In this document: piece after piece, positions 51,491-59,220 of the stretch
How positions within the stretch are numbered: the first letter of the stretch is position 1
How the letters are laid out: every line of letters starts with the position of its first letter
Origin: Halalkalibacter oceani
Lineage (GTDB): Bacteria > Bacillota > Bacilli > Bacillales > Bacillaceae_D
Direction: 5' to 3'
NCBI RefSeq assembly: GCF_040544555.1
Contig: NZ_JBEPKD010000001.1
Location: 124,001 to 188,000, forward strand
DNA: 64,000 nt
Translations under genes and position numbers: made by a program
The notes under the pieces: generated by a model
Seen by the model: the letters and a program-made list of their open reading frames with translations, nothing else
What the model was told of the DNA's origin: nothing
Databases searched by the model: none

Positions 51491-52453
51491 GTGGATACTT
51501 TGTTTGAGCATTTAAAAGTCACTACATTACGAGCTTCCTTTGAAGCGGAAAAAAGCGGACGGTTGCCTCAATTTTTAGGTTCGGCAATTCGTGGGGTGCT
51601 TGGTCACTCCATTCGAAGTTTTGTGTGTCCAACTCCCAAGCTGAAATGTTTTCTCTGCTCGGTTTCTAATGAGTGCGGCTATGCCACCCATTTTAATTCT
51701 GTTGGGAATGAAGGCGGTGCAGTAAATCCGTTTGTTCTTAGGGTGATAACCCCTCAAAAGACTATTTGGAATAAAGGGGACAGACTTACATTTGATATTA
51801 CATTGATTGGACAGGCAAGTAGCAATCCAAGCTTGTTTCTTGATGCTTTTCAAGATATGGAGCAACGAGGGTTAGGGAAACAGCGCCTTCCTTTTCGTTT
51901 GAGAGAAATCTCTGATCCCGTTGAGAAGAAAATTATTTGGAAGGATGGCAAGTGGTCACTTAGACATATTCAGCAAAGTGCACTAATGTGCAAAGAAAGA
52001 GAGACACACTCAGTCTATATTCGGTTTCAAAGTCCAGTAAGAATACAAGTTAGCAAAAGAACTCTTTATTCACTTAGTTTTGTTGATATTATTCGCTCTC
52101 TTAGCCGAAGATTAACGCTTTTAACACAGGCGTATTCTGATTATGAACTCAATTGGAACGAAGAGGTCATGCTGGCTGCTGCAGCTGATATTCAAACTGA
52201 GTCGCAAAGCTGGAAATTGAATGATTTCAAGCGCTATTCTATGAATCATAAAGACAAGCTGCACCTGCCAGGAATTGAAGGGTGGGCCCATTTTAAAGGA
52301 AACATTACGCCATTTACTCCACTACTTGAGGCAGGTACCCAAATACATCTTGGTAAGAATACCACTCATGGTTTTGGACACTATTCTATCGACTTTAATG
52401 AGAAACGCGGAGATAAAAATGAGTTAGTTGAAAAACGGTTAAAAATGGGATAA
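51491..52453 (+). CDS. cas6: Cas6 pre-crRNA processing endoribonuclease
   Basis: A 320-residue RAMP of the Cas6 C-terminal family. Near the N-terminus LPQFLGSAIRGVLGHSIRS is followed by a four-cysteine cluster (Cys46, Cys53, Cys56, Cys62: KLKCFLCSVSNECGY) typical of this group; the C-terminus carries IHLGKNTTHGFGHYSID, the glycine-rich RAMP loop. It probably cuts array transcripts at the base of the repeat stem. The start may be GTG 51491 or TTG 51500, the latter better spaced from GGGGGTGG. It is separate from the effector operon. Confidence 0.85.
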   Translation: MDTLFEHLKVTTLRASFEAEKSGRLPQFLGSAIRGVLGHSIRSFVCPTPKLKCFLCSVSNECGYATHFNSVGNEGGAVNPFVLRVITPQKTIWNKGDRLTFDITLIGQASSNPSLFLDAFQDMEQRGLGKQRLPFRLREISDPVEKKIIWKDGKWSLRHIQQSALMCKERETHSVYIRFQSPVRIQVSKRTLYSLSFVDIIRSLSRRLTLLTQAYSDYELNWNEEVMLAAAADIQTESQSWKLNDFKRYSMNHKDKLHLPGIEGWAHFKGNITPFTPLLEAGTQIHLGKNTTHGFGHYSIDFNEKRGDKNELVEKRLKMG

Positions 52454-52659
52454 GAAGAGTGAAACTGATTTACCTTTTTACGAGACTGAAGCAGCGCATT
52501 GACTTTTAAAAAAAGTGTTAGGTTAATCAAAGTACCGTTCTGTATGCCACTTGCACTTTATGACCACACTGCCTGCTTGAGAGGAGAAATCTCTATTAAC
52601 AGACAAGAGAAATTTACTCCTTTAATCAAAAATTGAGCTTAACGACAAAAAAATGAATT
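52454..52659 (+). other. Stretch between cas6 and the leader of array 5
   Basis: No gene seen. CTTGCACTTTATGA at about 52550 resembles the first half of an array-4-type repeat and may be debris. Confidence 0.4.
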
Positions 52660-52704
52660 GGTGCGAACCCTAAGCACACATAAAATCTCTAGGGGGTTCG
52701 CACC
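52660..52704 (+). repeat. CRISPR leader palindrome 5
   Basis: GGTGCGAACCC ... GGGTTCGCACC, perfect arms, 135 nt before array 5. The upstream AAAAAAATGAA and the whole leader match array 3, including the sequence that is the fic stop codon there. Confidence 0.88.
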
Positions 52705-52839
52705 AAAAATCTAATGAAATACGGAAAAATTTGTGACAAGATGTAATAAAATAGGTTGAAATATTGAGCAGTTAAACTAAAACAGCGGGAAACTACTAAT
52801 TTCTAAATAAGAAATGTTATAAATTAGGGTATTTTCGCG

Positions 52840-52939
52840 ATCGCATTCTATATGAATGCGTGGATTGAAATCAAAGTCAGTTTCAATAGAATGGATCGCA
52901 GCTAATGTCGCACTCTATATGAGTGCGTCGATTTGCAAT
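52840..52939 (+). CRISPR. CRISPR array 5 (1 good and 1 degenerate repeat)
   Basis: Repeat 1 (52840-52871) has the stem CGCATTC/GAATGCG, a paired change (C to T with G to A) from the consensus. Repeat 2 (52907-52939) is degenerate after the stem (GTCGATTTGCAAT). One 35-nt spacer. The rest to 53085 shows nothing but the region before the beta-lactamase stop. Confidence 0.78.
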
Positions 52940-53085
52940 ACTTTAGAATGTAAGAACAGGATAGAGGTAAGGAGCATCATCAGGGCCTTTCTAGTTTAGC
53001 TATCCAAGATTAAGAAAAAGTCATGCAAGATTCATAGTCATACATGACTTTTCTCTCATTTATGAGATCGCTTTTCCCTTGAGTA

Positions 53086-53994
53086 CTAATAATCCGTCTT
53101 AATAAGTAGTTTCATCACTTCCTCAGTCGCTCTGGCGATTAACTCGTCATCGTATGCCGCGTCTTGTTCGTCTTTACTGGAAAGTATCGCAAGGATGATT
53201 GGCTCTTGGCCGGGTGGCCAGATGATGGCGATGTCATTTCGGGTGCCGTAAGCGCCCGCTCCGGTTTTGTCGCCGACTTCCCAGCCCTCTGGCACGCCTG
53301 CGCGGATGAGGGCATCGCCGGTTGTGTTTCGCTTGAGCCAGTCGATGAGCAGATCTTGTTTCTCGGCGGGGAGGGCATCGCCGAGGGCGAATTCCTGTAA
53401 GCTTGTCGCTAATGCTTCTGGTGTGCTTGTATCTCGTGTTTCACCTGGTTCTACATGATTTAGTTCTGGCTCAATATTTTCCGGCTCGGTTACATGATCC
53501 CCGACCGCGCGAAGTCCTTCCTTAAAGCCTTCTGGTCCGCCGATTTCATGAAAAATTAAATTGGCGGCGGTGTTATCGCTGTAGCGGATGGAGGCGTCGC
53601 TCAGCTCTTTTAAGGTCATGCCCGATTCCACATGATTTTCAGTGATTGGATTGTAGTTTACTAAATCATCAGGTGAGTATGTAATCAGTTCATCCAATTC
53701 CTCAATTGATTTTTGCTGGAGGAGGACGCCGACTGCAAGCGGTTTATGGGCAGAAGCGTAAATAAAACGTTCCTCCGACCGATAGGCCACGGTCTCTCCT
53801 GTAGCCGTATCTAATGCATAGATGCCAAGGCGGGCCTCATACTCTTCTTCGAGCTGAGTAAAAATATCTTCCATCGAACTTTCGGATTTCTCAGGCTTCG
53901 GCTGGCTCGGAGCTGCTTGCTCATTATTCTGCGAACATCCAAACAAGCATAAAGCTCCTATCCCGATCACCGTTGCTATTTTTGTCATTTTCAT
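53086..53994 (-). CDS. bla: Class A beta-lactamase lipoprotein
   Basis: From ATG 53994 (AAAGGAGAGC upstream) the protein has about 302 residues with a lipoprotein signal (LCLFGC). Class A motifs are all present: S-x-x-K as SAHK in IYASAHKPL, SDN in YSDNTAANL, E-x-x-L-N in EPELNHVEPGETRD, and KTG in VGDKTGAGAYG. It should hydrolyse penicillins in the space outside the membrane, as in B. cereus and B. licheniformis. The promoter carries a BlaI-type operator. The linker after the lipid anchor is rich in Glu, Pro and Ser. Confidence 0.95.
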   Translation of the reverse strand: MKMTKIATVIGIGALCLFGCSQNNEQAAPSQPKPEKSESSMEDIFTQLEEEYEARLGIYALDTATGETVAYRSEERFIYASAHKPLAVGVLLQQKSIEELDELITYSPDDLVNYNPITENHVESGMTLKELSDASIRYSDNTAANLIFHEIGGPEGFKEGLRAVGDHVTEPENIEPELNHVEPGETRDTSTPEALATSLQEFALGDALPAEKQDLLIDWLKRNTTGDALIRAGVPEGWEVGDKTGAGAYGTRNDIAIIWPPGQEPIILAILSSKDEQDAAYDDELIARATEEVMKLLIKTDY

Positions 53995-54050
53995 TTTCAG
54001 CTCTCCTTTTTCGAATGGTTTGTAGCTCTGAAAAGCAGGTACGCCATTAA

Positions 54051-54078
54051 ATATTACATTTGTAATCTTATTTGTCAA
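54051..54078 (-). promoter_or_regulatory. bla promoter with BlaI-like operator
   Basis: On the minus strand TTGACA (54078-54073) and TAATAT (54056-54051) are 16 nt apart. The palindrome ATTACA-TT-TGTAAT (54053-54066) overlaps the -10 box and matches the TACA-N2-TGTA core bound by BlaI/MecI repressors. Confidence 0.65.
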
Positions 54079-54296
54079 CCTAATTTATTCATTGCGCTCG
54101 GTATGCTGTTTTTACCTTGAAATAAGGGATTTTAGTAAGCTTTTTCTATATCTGGACTCAGGTGTTAATGAAATTAGGTTCTTTGGATATAGGTAGCAAG
54201 TTAGAGGCTTATAATGATTACATTAAAAAAATAATAGTATACTTGATCTAATTGTAAAGGAAGTAAAGGTAGTTACATTGAAAGGACAGATGGCGA

Positions 54297-55784
54297 ATGA
54301 AAATTATTATAGCGGAACGTGATCCGAACGAAAGTGTTGTGATTGGATGGTTGATTTCGACGTATTCGATTCCAGTTAATGAAGTTTTTTCTGCGAAAAC
54401 TGTTGAAGACACAATGGCATTACTGGAGAAAGAGGTGCCAGAAATTCTTTACTTGGAATTAGATATGATTCCAGCTGAAAGCTGGGGCCTAGTGAGAAAA
54501 TATGTTCAACTGTATTCGCCACAAATTGTCGCTGTTACAGCGGAAGCAACATTTGAACGGGCGAAGCAGGCAATTGAAATAAAAAGTGTTGATTTGCTTG
54601 TAAAACCGTTGGATCCTGCGCGAATTAGACAATGTTTGAAAGAAGCTTTGTCCCTTGTGACAGGAAGGGGGGAGGCGTCTGTTTTATCGACTTATCAGGA
54701 GGAAGAATATTCATATCGCAGCTTGTTCGTTCAAGAGGAGCGGAATGCTCATGGGACGGCTTTAATGCTTCTGCATCCGGAGCGTCCGCAGAAGCTTGCA
54801 GATTTGCTGCAGTTTTTGACTTATTTTCCATTTCGTGTGCAACCGGTGCTTTTGCCGTTAACTGATGTTGTGATTTGTCTCGTTAAAAATTCAGCTGAAG
54901 ATTTAAAGGAAGAGGCCTGGAAAGTTTTAAGAGAGTGGGAAGCGTTTAGTACAGAGCCACTTGCAGCCGTCATTATTCCATCTGCTGATGAGAAGAAATC
55001 CATTCACGAAATGTATCAAGCCGCTAAAAGACTATTGGATGTCACTTTTTTTATCGGCTATCGTCAAGTGATTTTACCGAAAAAGGAATATGAGGTGTGG
55101 ATGGATATGGATCCATTTTTGACTTCCTCCGAGCAAAGGGAATGGGTGGATATGCTGAACCGCTTCGATAAGCAGCAAGTTAAACAGTGGATGCAGCGCG
55201 AGTTTTTGCATATGGAGACGCCATTTCCAAATCCGGAAACATTAAGGACGAGACTGACGAGTATTCTGGCCCAGGTGAGAAGGTTTATGAAAACATACAA
55301 GCTCGATCATGGAGAGATGGAAGAGTACTATATGAACATTTTCGCCGAGATTTTATACAATCGCGTTCTATATCGAATTGTGCAGGAGATGCTGCTGTTT
55401 CTCTATGAATTACTTGATCGTTCGTTGGAGGGGGAAGCACTGTCAAAAAAAGATGTCGTGGAACGGGGGCTGCTTTATATTGAAGAGCATTATAGTGATC
55501 CGGATTTGTCACTGGATGTTGTCGCCCAGGCTGTCGGTCGGAGCACGGCGTACTATAGCCATTTGCTTATGAAGCGGCAAGGCAATTCATTCCGGCAGCT
55601 TCTGGCGAATAAACGGATGAATGAAGCGAAGCGCCTGTTGCATTCAGATGAACTGTCCATAAAAGAGATTGCTTATGAAGTCGGTTTTCGCAACCCGAGC
55701 TATTTTACAAGGCAGTTTAAAGAAATGACAGGAGTGTCGCCAAGAGAATATAGGTTATCGATGAGAAAAGGAAAACGCAAATAA
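54297..55784 (+). CDS. AraC family response-regulator-like protein with degenerate receiver
   Basis: The 495-residue protein has an N-terminal receiver-like domain (about 1-120), a long middle part of about 270 residues, and a C-terminal AraC double helix-turn-helix (about 395-490: LSLDVVAQAVGRSTAYYSHLL ... LSIKEIAYEVGFRNPSYFTRQFKE). The receiver looks altered: the site for phosphorylation reads ILYLELDMIP, with Glu near the expected Asp, and the acidic pair is AERD. It probably responds to something else than a kinase. No histidine kinase is adjacent. The position suggests control of the histidine-utilisation genes downstream. Confidence 0.85.
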   Translation: MKIIIAERDPNESVVIGWLISTYSIPVNEVFSAKTVEDTMALLEKEVPEILYLELDMIPAESWGLVRKYVQLYSPQIVAVTAEATFERAKQAIEIKSVDLLVKPLDPARIRQCLKEALSLVTGRGEASVLSTYQEEEYSYRSLFVQEERNAHGTALMLLHPERPQKLADLLQFLTYFPFRVQPVLLPLTDVVICLVKNSAEDLKEEAWKVLREWEAFSTEPLAAVIIPSADEKKSIHEMYQAAKRLLDVTFFIGYRQVILPKKEYEVWMDMDPFLTSSEQREWVDMLNRFDKQQVKQWMQREFLHMETPFPNPETLRTRLTSILAQVRRFMKTYKLDHGEMEEYYMNIFAEILYNRVLYRIVQEMLLFLYELLDRSLEGEALSKKDVVERGLLYIEEHYSDPDLSLDVVAQAVGRSTAYYSHLLMKRQGNSFRQLLANKRMNEAKRLLHSDELSIKEIAYEVGFRNPSYFTRQFKEMTGVSPREYRLSMRKGKRK

Positions 55785-55787
55785 AAA

Positions 55788-55926
55788 AATCGAAAATAAG
55801 TGCAATAATCGAAAATAAATGAAAGTATTTTAATGAAGTTAGCAAGGTTGTATGGCTTCTCTCGAAAAAAAGTATCCCATTTCGAAAGTACAGTATCTAT
55901 TTTTTGAAAGCGCTGATCTTTATAAT
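55788..55926 (+). promoter_or_regulatory. Putative control region of the hut cluster
   Basis: Two 15-bp direct repeats AATCGAAAATAA(G/A)TG at 55788-55802 and 55807-55821 are 19 bp apart, as expected for AraC-type binding sites. TGAAAGCGCTGATC (55905-55918) is a partial cre match and lies just before TATAAT (55921-55926). The -35 box is unclear. Confidence 0.45.
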
Positions 55927-56033
55927 TTTCAGTAAATTAAGATAAATGAAAGGCGTTTTTGAGAGCAAAATGTTCTTATTGATTCCACTTCTTTATCTTA
56001 TTTCAAATTATTATTTCGAAGGGGGAATCTACG

Positions 56034-57614
56034 ATGTCAATGGCGACCGAGAAAGAGCACACACCTGAAATCGGGGGAAGCCAGAAGCAACAAACGCGTT
56101 TATCGGTTTTTTTGCCGGCTTTTCTTGTAGTCGGTGGAGGCGCTCTTTTAGGTATTGTTAATAATCAACTTTTAACAAACATCACAATGAACGGTTTTGT
56201 TGGATCGTTACGTGGTCTTGGTTGGCTTTATCAAATTATTTCAATTGTAACCTTGCTTATCGTGATAATCGTTACGTTTTCAAAGCTGGGGAACGTCCGT
56301 TTTGGCGGAGCAGAAGCAAAGCCGAAATATTCGTTTCTTACTTGGTTTGCCATGGCCTTAACGGGAGGGATCGCCACCGGTGTGATTACATATGGCGTCA
56401 ATGAGCCGATCATTTACTTCGGGAACATTTATGGAGAAATGGAGAATACCGGTGTGGAACCGGGAACGATGACAGCGGCGATTTACGCGATGGGTCGTTC
56501 GTTTTACAATTGGACATTCATTCCATATGCGATGTATTCGCTTAGTGGTCTCGTAGTCGCTTATATGTATTTTAACCGGAAGCAGCCATTGTCCGTAACG
56601 GGGACGCTTACTCCGCTGTTTGGCAGTAAAATCACTCGAGGGATCTGGCCGGGAATCATTGATACATTGGCAGTTTTGGCCATCGCTCTCGGTTTGGCGT
56701 CCTCACTTGGGGCGGGTTTAGCGTTAGTCGGTTCAGGTATCGAGACAACTTACGGTATCGAGCAAGGTCCTATCATTTGGTTGCTGTTGGCTGTCATCAT
56801 AACCGGTTTATTCACGCTTTCTGCTTTAAAAGGATTGGACAAGGGAATACGCCGCATGTCCGATATTAATGCAAAAGTATTCTATGTCCTGCTTATTGCC
56901 TTGATTATTATCGGTCCTACGCTTTACATTCTTCAGACAACAACAGCGGGAATGGCTCATTGGTTTCAGAACTTCTGGATTTGGGGACTTGACCCGGGCG
57001 TAATCGGCGGAGAAGCGCTTGTCATGTGGTGGACGTTGTATGACTGGGCGATTTGGGTTGCTTATGCACCATTAATGGGAATTTTTCTGGGCATTATTTC
57101 TTATGGTCGTACAATTCGTCAATTCATGATGATCAACTGGATTTTGCCTGCGTTATTTAGCATTCTCTGGTTCGGTGTCTTTGGGGGGACAGCCCTCCAT
57201 TGGCAGCAAAATCAGACGGTTGACCTTGTGTCGACAATTCAGGAAAGCGGAGCTGTTTCAGGGTTATGGGCTTTCTTGGCCAACTTACCGCTGGCGGCGA
57301 TTCTTATCCCGGTCGTCATGGTTGCCTTGATTCTTTCCTTTGCCACTGCAGCCGATTCGATGATAAGGGCGATTGCAACTCTCTGTTCGGTGAACATCCG
57401 TTATGACGAAGAGCCTGCGAAGTGGAAGATGCTGGTCTGGGCGATTTCCATCGCTGTTATCGCCTATGTGATGGTCGCTTTTGCCGGGGGAGAACAGGGA
57501 GTAGACGGAGTGAAATATCTTGCGGCGTTAGGAGGTTCGGTCGTACTGTTCGTCTTTGTGCTGCAGGTGATATCGGCGGTAAAAATGTTCTTTATCGACA
57601 AAATTGAAAAGTGA
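56034..57614 (+). CDS. BCCT family transporter
   Basis: A 526-residue transporter with 12 predicted membrane helices. The BCCT signature is clear: VMWWTLYDWAIWVAYAPLMG followed by GRTIRQFM, and earlier FAMALTGGIATGVITYGVNEP. BCCT carriers take up betaine, carnitine or choline, coupled to Na+ or by exchange. Here it sits directly before hutH (21 nt) with the same orientation, so histidine, urocanate or another imidazole compound is the more likely substrate; that is inferred from context. GAAGGGGGA precedes the ATG. Confidence 0.9.
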   Translation: MSMATEKEHTPEIGGSQKQQTRLSVFLPAFLVVGGGALLGIVNNQLLTNITMNGFVGSLRGLGWLYQIISIVTLLIVIIVTFSKLGNVRFGGAEAKPKYSFLTWFAMALTGGIATGVITYGVNEPIIYFGNIYGEMENTGVEPGTMTAAIYAMGRSFYNWTFIPYAMYSLSGLVVAYMYFNRKQPLSVTGTLTPLFGSKITRGIWPGIIDTLAVLAIALGLASSLGAGLALVGSGIETTYGIEQGPIIWLLLAVIITGLFTLSALKGLDKGIRRMSDINAKVFYVLLIALIIIGPTLYILQTTTAGMAHWFQNFWIWGLDPGVIGGEALVMWWTLYDWAIWVAYAPLMGIFLGIISYGRTIRQFMMINWILPALFSILWFGVFGGTALHWQQNQTVDLVSTIQESGAVSGLWAFLANLPLAAILIPVVMVALILSFATAADSMIRAIATLCSVNIRYDEEPAKWKMLVWAISIAVIAYVMVAFAGGEQGVDGVKYLAALGGSVVLFVFVLQVISAVKMFFIDKIEK

Positions 57615-57634
57615 TGCTGGTGAGGAGGGAAACT

Positions 57635-59179
57635 ATGGATGTAGTGGATCAAGGGGTGAAGAAGGTAGTCTTAGGAAATGAAATGACACTGGAGGAATTT
57701 GTGTCCATTGCCAGGAATGGAGTGCACGTTGAGTTTTCTAATATGTACCGGCAGCGAGTCGAACGATCATCCCGTCTGCTCCGAAAGTGGCTTGAAGAAG
57801 GGCGGGTCATGTACGGGGTGAACACCGGTTTTGGAGCGCTTTCCACACAAAAGATATCCGCTGACGAAGTCGCGCAGCTGCAACGGAATATTTTGCTGTC
57901 TCATGCCGTATCGGTCGGGGAACCGCTTGAAGAAGAATGTGTTCGGGCGATCATCGTCATGGTGCTGCAAAATATCGGCCAAGGATATTCGGGTGTCCAG
58001 TTGAGGACTCTCGAGATGTACCGCAATATGCTCAATCATCATGTGATACCGTTCGTTCCACGAAATGGTTCCGTCGGCTATTTAAGCCTTGAAGCTCACA
58101 TCGCTTTAGTTGCCATCGGAGAAGGGAAAGCATACGTCAATGGCAAGCTGTTTTCAGGAAAAGAGGCACTTGAAAAAGCAGGGTTGGAGCCGATTACTCT
58201 TTCAGCAAAAGAAGGGCTGGCTTTAATCAATGGCACGACGAGCCCCACTGCGCTTGGCGCCCTTGCTCTTTATGATTTGTTAAAAGCAGTTAAGACTGCA
58301 GATATTATCGCGGCAATGACGCTCGAAGTATTGAGAGGAACGACTCGGGCGCTTGATGACCGCTTGATGAGTGTTCGACCACATCGTGACCAAAAAGATA
58401 CGGCGGCTAATATTCGTAAAATTTTACAGAACTCGAAAATTGCAGAACAGTCGATCGATTATCGTTTGCAGGATCCCCTATCATTGCGGGCAATTCCCCA
58501 GCTTCATGGAGCGGCGAAAAAAAAGCTGCTTGATGCGCTGGAAACAATTGAAATTGAAATGAATGCTTGCTGTGATAATCCGATATTATGGCCTGACGAA
58601 AATAGTGGTGAGCCGATTTCAGGAAGCAATTGCGATTCTTCCTATGTCGGAATGGAAATGGACGCTGCATGTATCGCTGCGACGGCAGTGGCAAAAATGT
58701 CCGAACGAAGAAATTACCGGCTTATTCACTCACGATTATCCGGATATCCGTCATTTCTCGTTCGAAATCCGGGATTACATTCCGGATTGATGGTTCCGCA
58801 GTATACGCAGGCAGGGCTTCTGAATGAAATGAAGCTGCTCTCGCAACCGGCAAGTGTTGATAGTATTCCAACCTGTGCAGATCAGGAAGATTATGTGGCA
58901 ATGGGCTATAATTCAGCGAAAAAAGCGCTTGAGATTTCAAGAAAGCTGGAATATATTTTGGCAATCGAGCTTCTTTCTATCTATAGCGCCCATCAATTCA
59001 TTGAAGAAAATCTTGTGCCTGGCTCAGCTTCCAAAGCTGTACTAGAGCGGATCGGGCAATTTGTACCGCCATTGACTGAAGACCAGTATTTATATCCTTA
59101 CTTAGAGAATGTAACGGATTTGATTCATTCAGGCGAGATAGTAGCCCTAGTGGAAGAGAAAGTGGGACGCCTGTTGTAG
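57635..59179 (+). CDS. hutH: HutH-like aromatic amino acid lyase lacking the MIO triad
   Basis: The 514-residue protein belongs to the HAL/PAL family (MYGVNTGFGALSTQKI, LALINGTTSPTALGALAL, ADQEDYVAMG). The segment that in standard HAL reads GSVGASGDLAPLAHMAL reads GSVGYLSLEAHIAL here (from Gly145), so exactly the Ala-Ser-Gly that cyclises to the MIO cofactor is missing. The active-site Tyr of D-P-Y-S-L-R is Leu282, and the GGNFHGEP block is GSNCDSSY. Position in front of hutU argues for histidine deamination, yet classical MIO chemistry looks impossible. ATG 57635 follows AGGAGGGAAA. Confidence 0.8.
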   Translation: MDVVDQGVKKVVLGNEMTLEEFVSIARNGVHVEFSNMYRQRVERSSRLLRKWLEEGRVMYGVNTGFGALSTQKISADEVAQLQRNILLSHAVSVGEPLEEECVRAIIVMVLQNIGQGYSGVQLRTLEMYRNMLNHHVIPFVPRNGSVGYLSLEAHIALVAIGEGKAYVNGKLFSGKEALEKAGLEPITLSAKEGLALINGTTSPTALGALALYDLLKAVKTADIIAAMTLEVLRGTTRALDDRLMSVRPHRDQKDTAANIRKILQNSKIAEQSIDYRLQDPLSLRAIPQLHGAAKKKLLDALETIEIEMNACCDNPILWPDENSGEPISGSNCDSSYVGMEMDAACIAATAVAKMSERRNYRLIHSRLSGYPSFLVRNPGLHSGLMVPQYTQAGLLNEMKLLSQPASVDSIPTCADQEDYVAMGYNSAKKALEISRKLEYILAIELLSIYSAHQFIEENLVPGSASKAVLERIGQFVPPLTEDQYLYPYLENVTDLIHSGEIVALVEEKVGRLL

Positions 59180-59220
59180 AGAGCTAGATAAAAAGTGAGA
59201 GTCATGAGGAGGAGTTGGAA

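Noticed and set aside
37867..52939. Calling the locus a type I-C CRISPR system from its repeats
   Set aside because: None of cas3, cas5, cas8c, cas7, cas4, cas1 or cas2 is in the window; the genes present are type III plus cas6.
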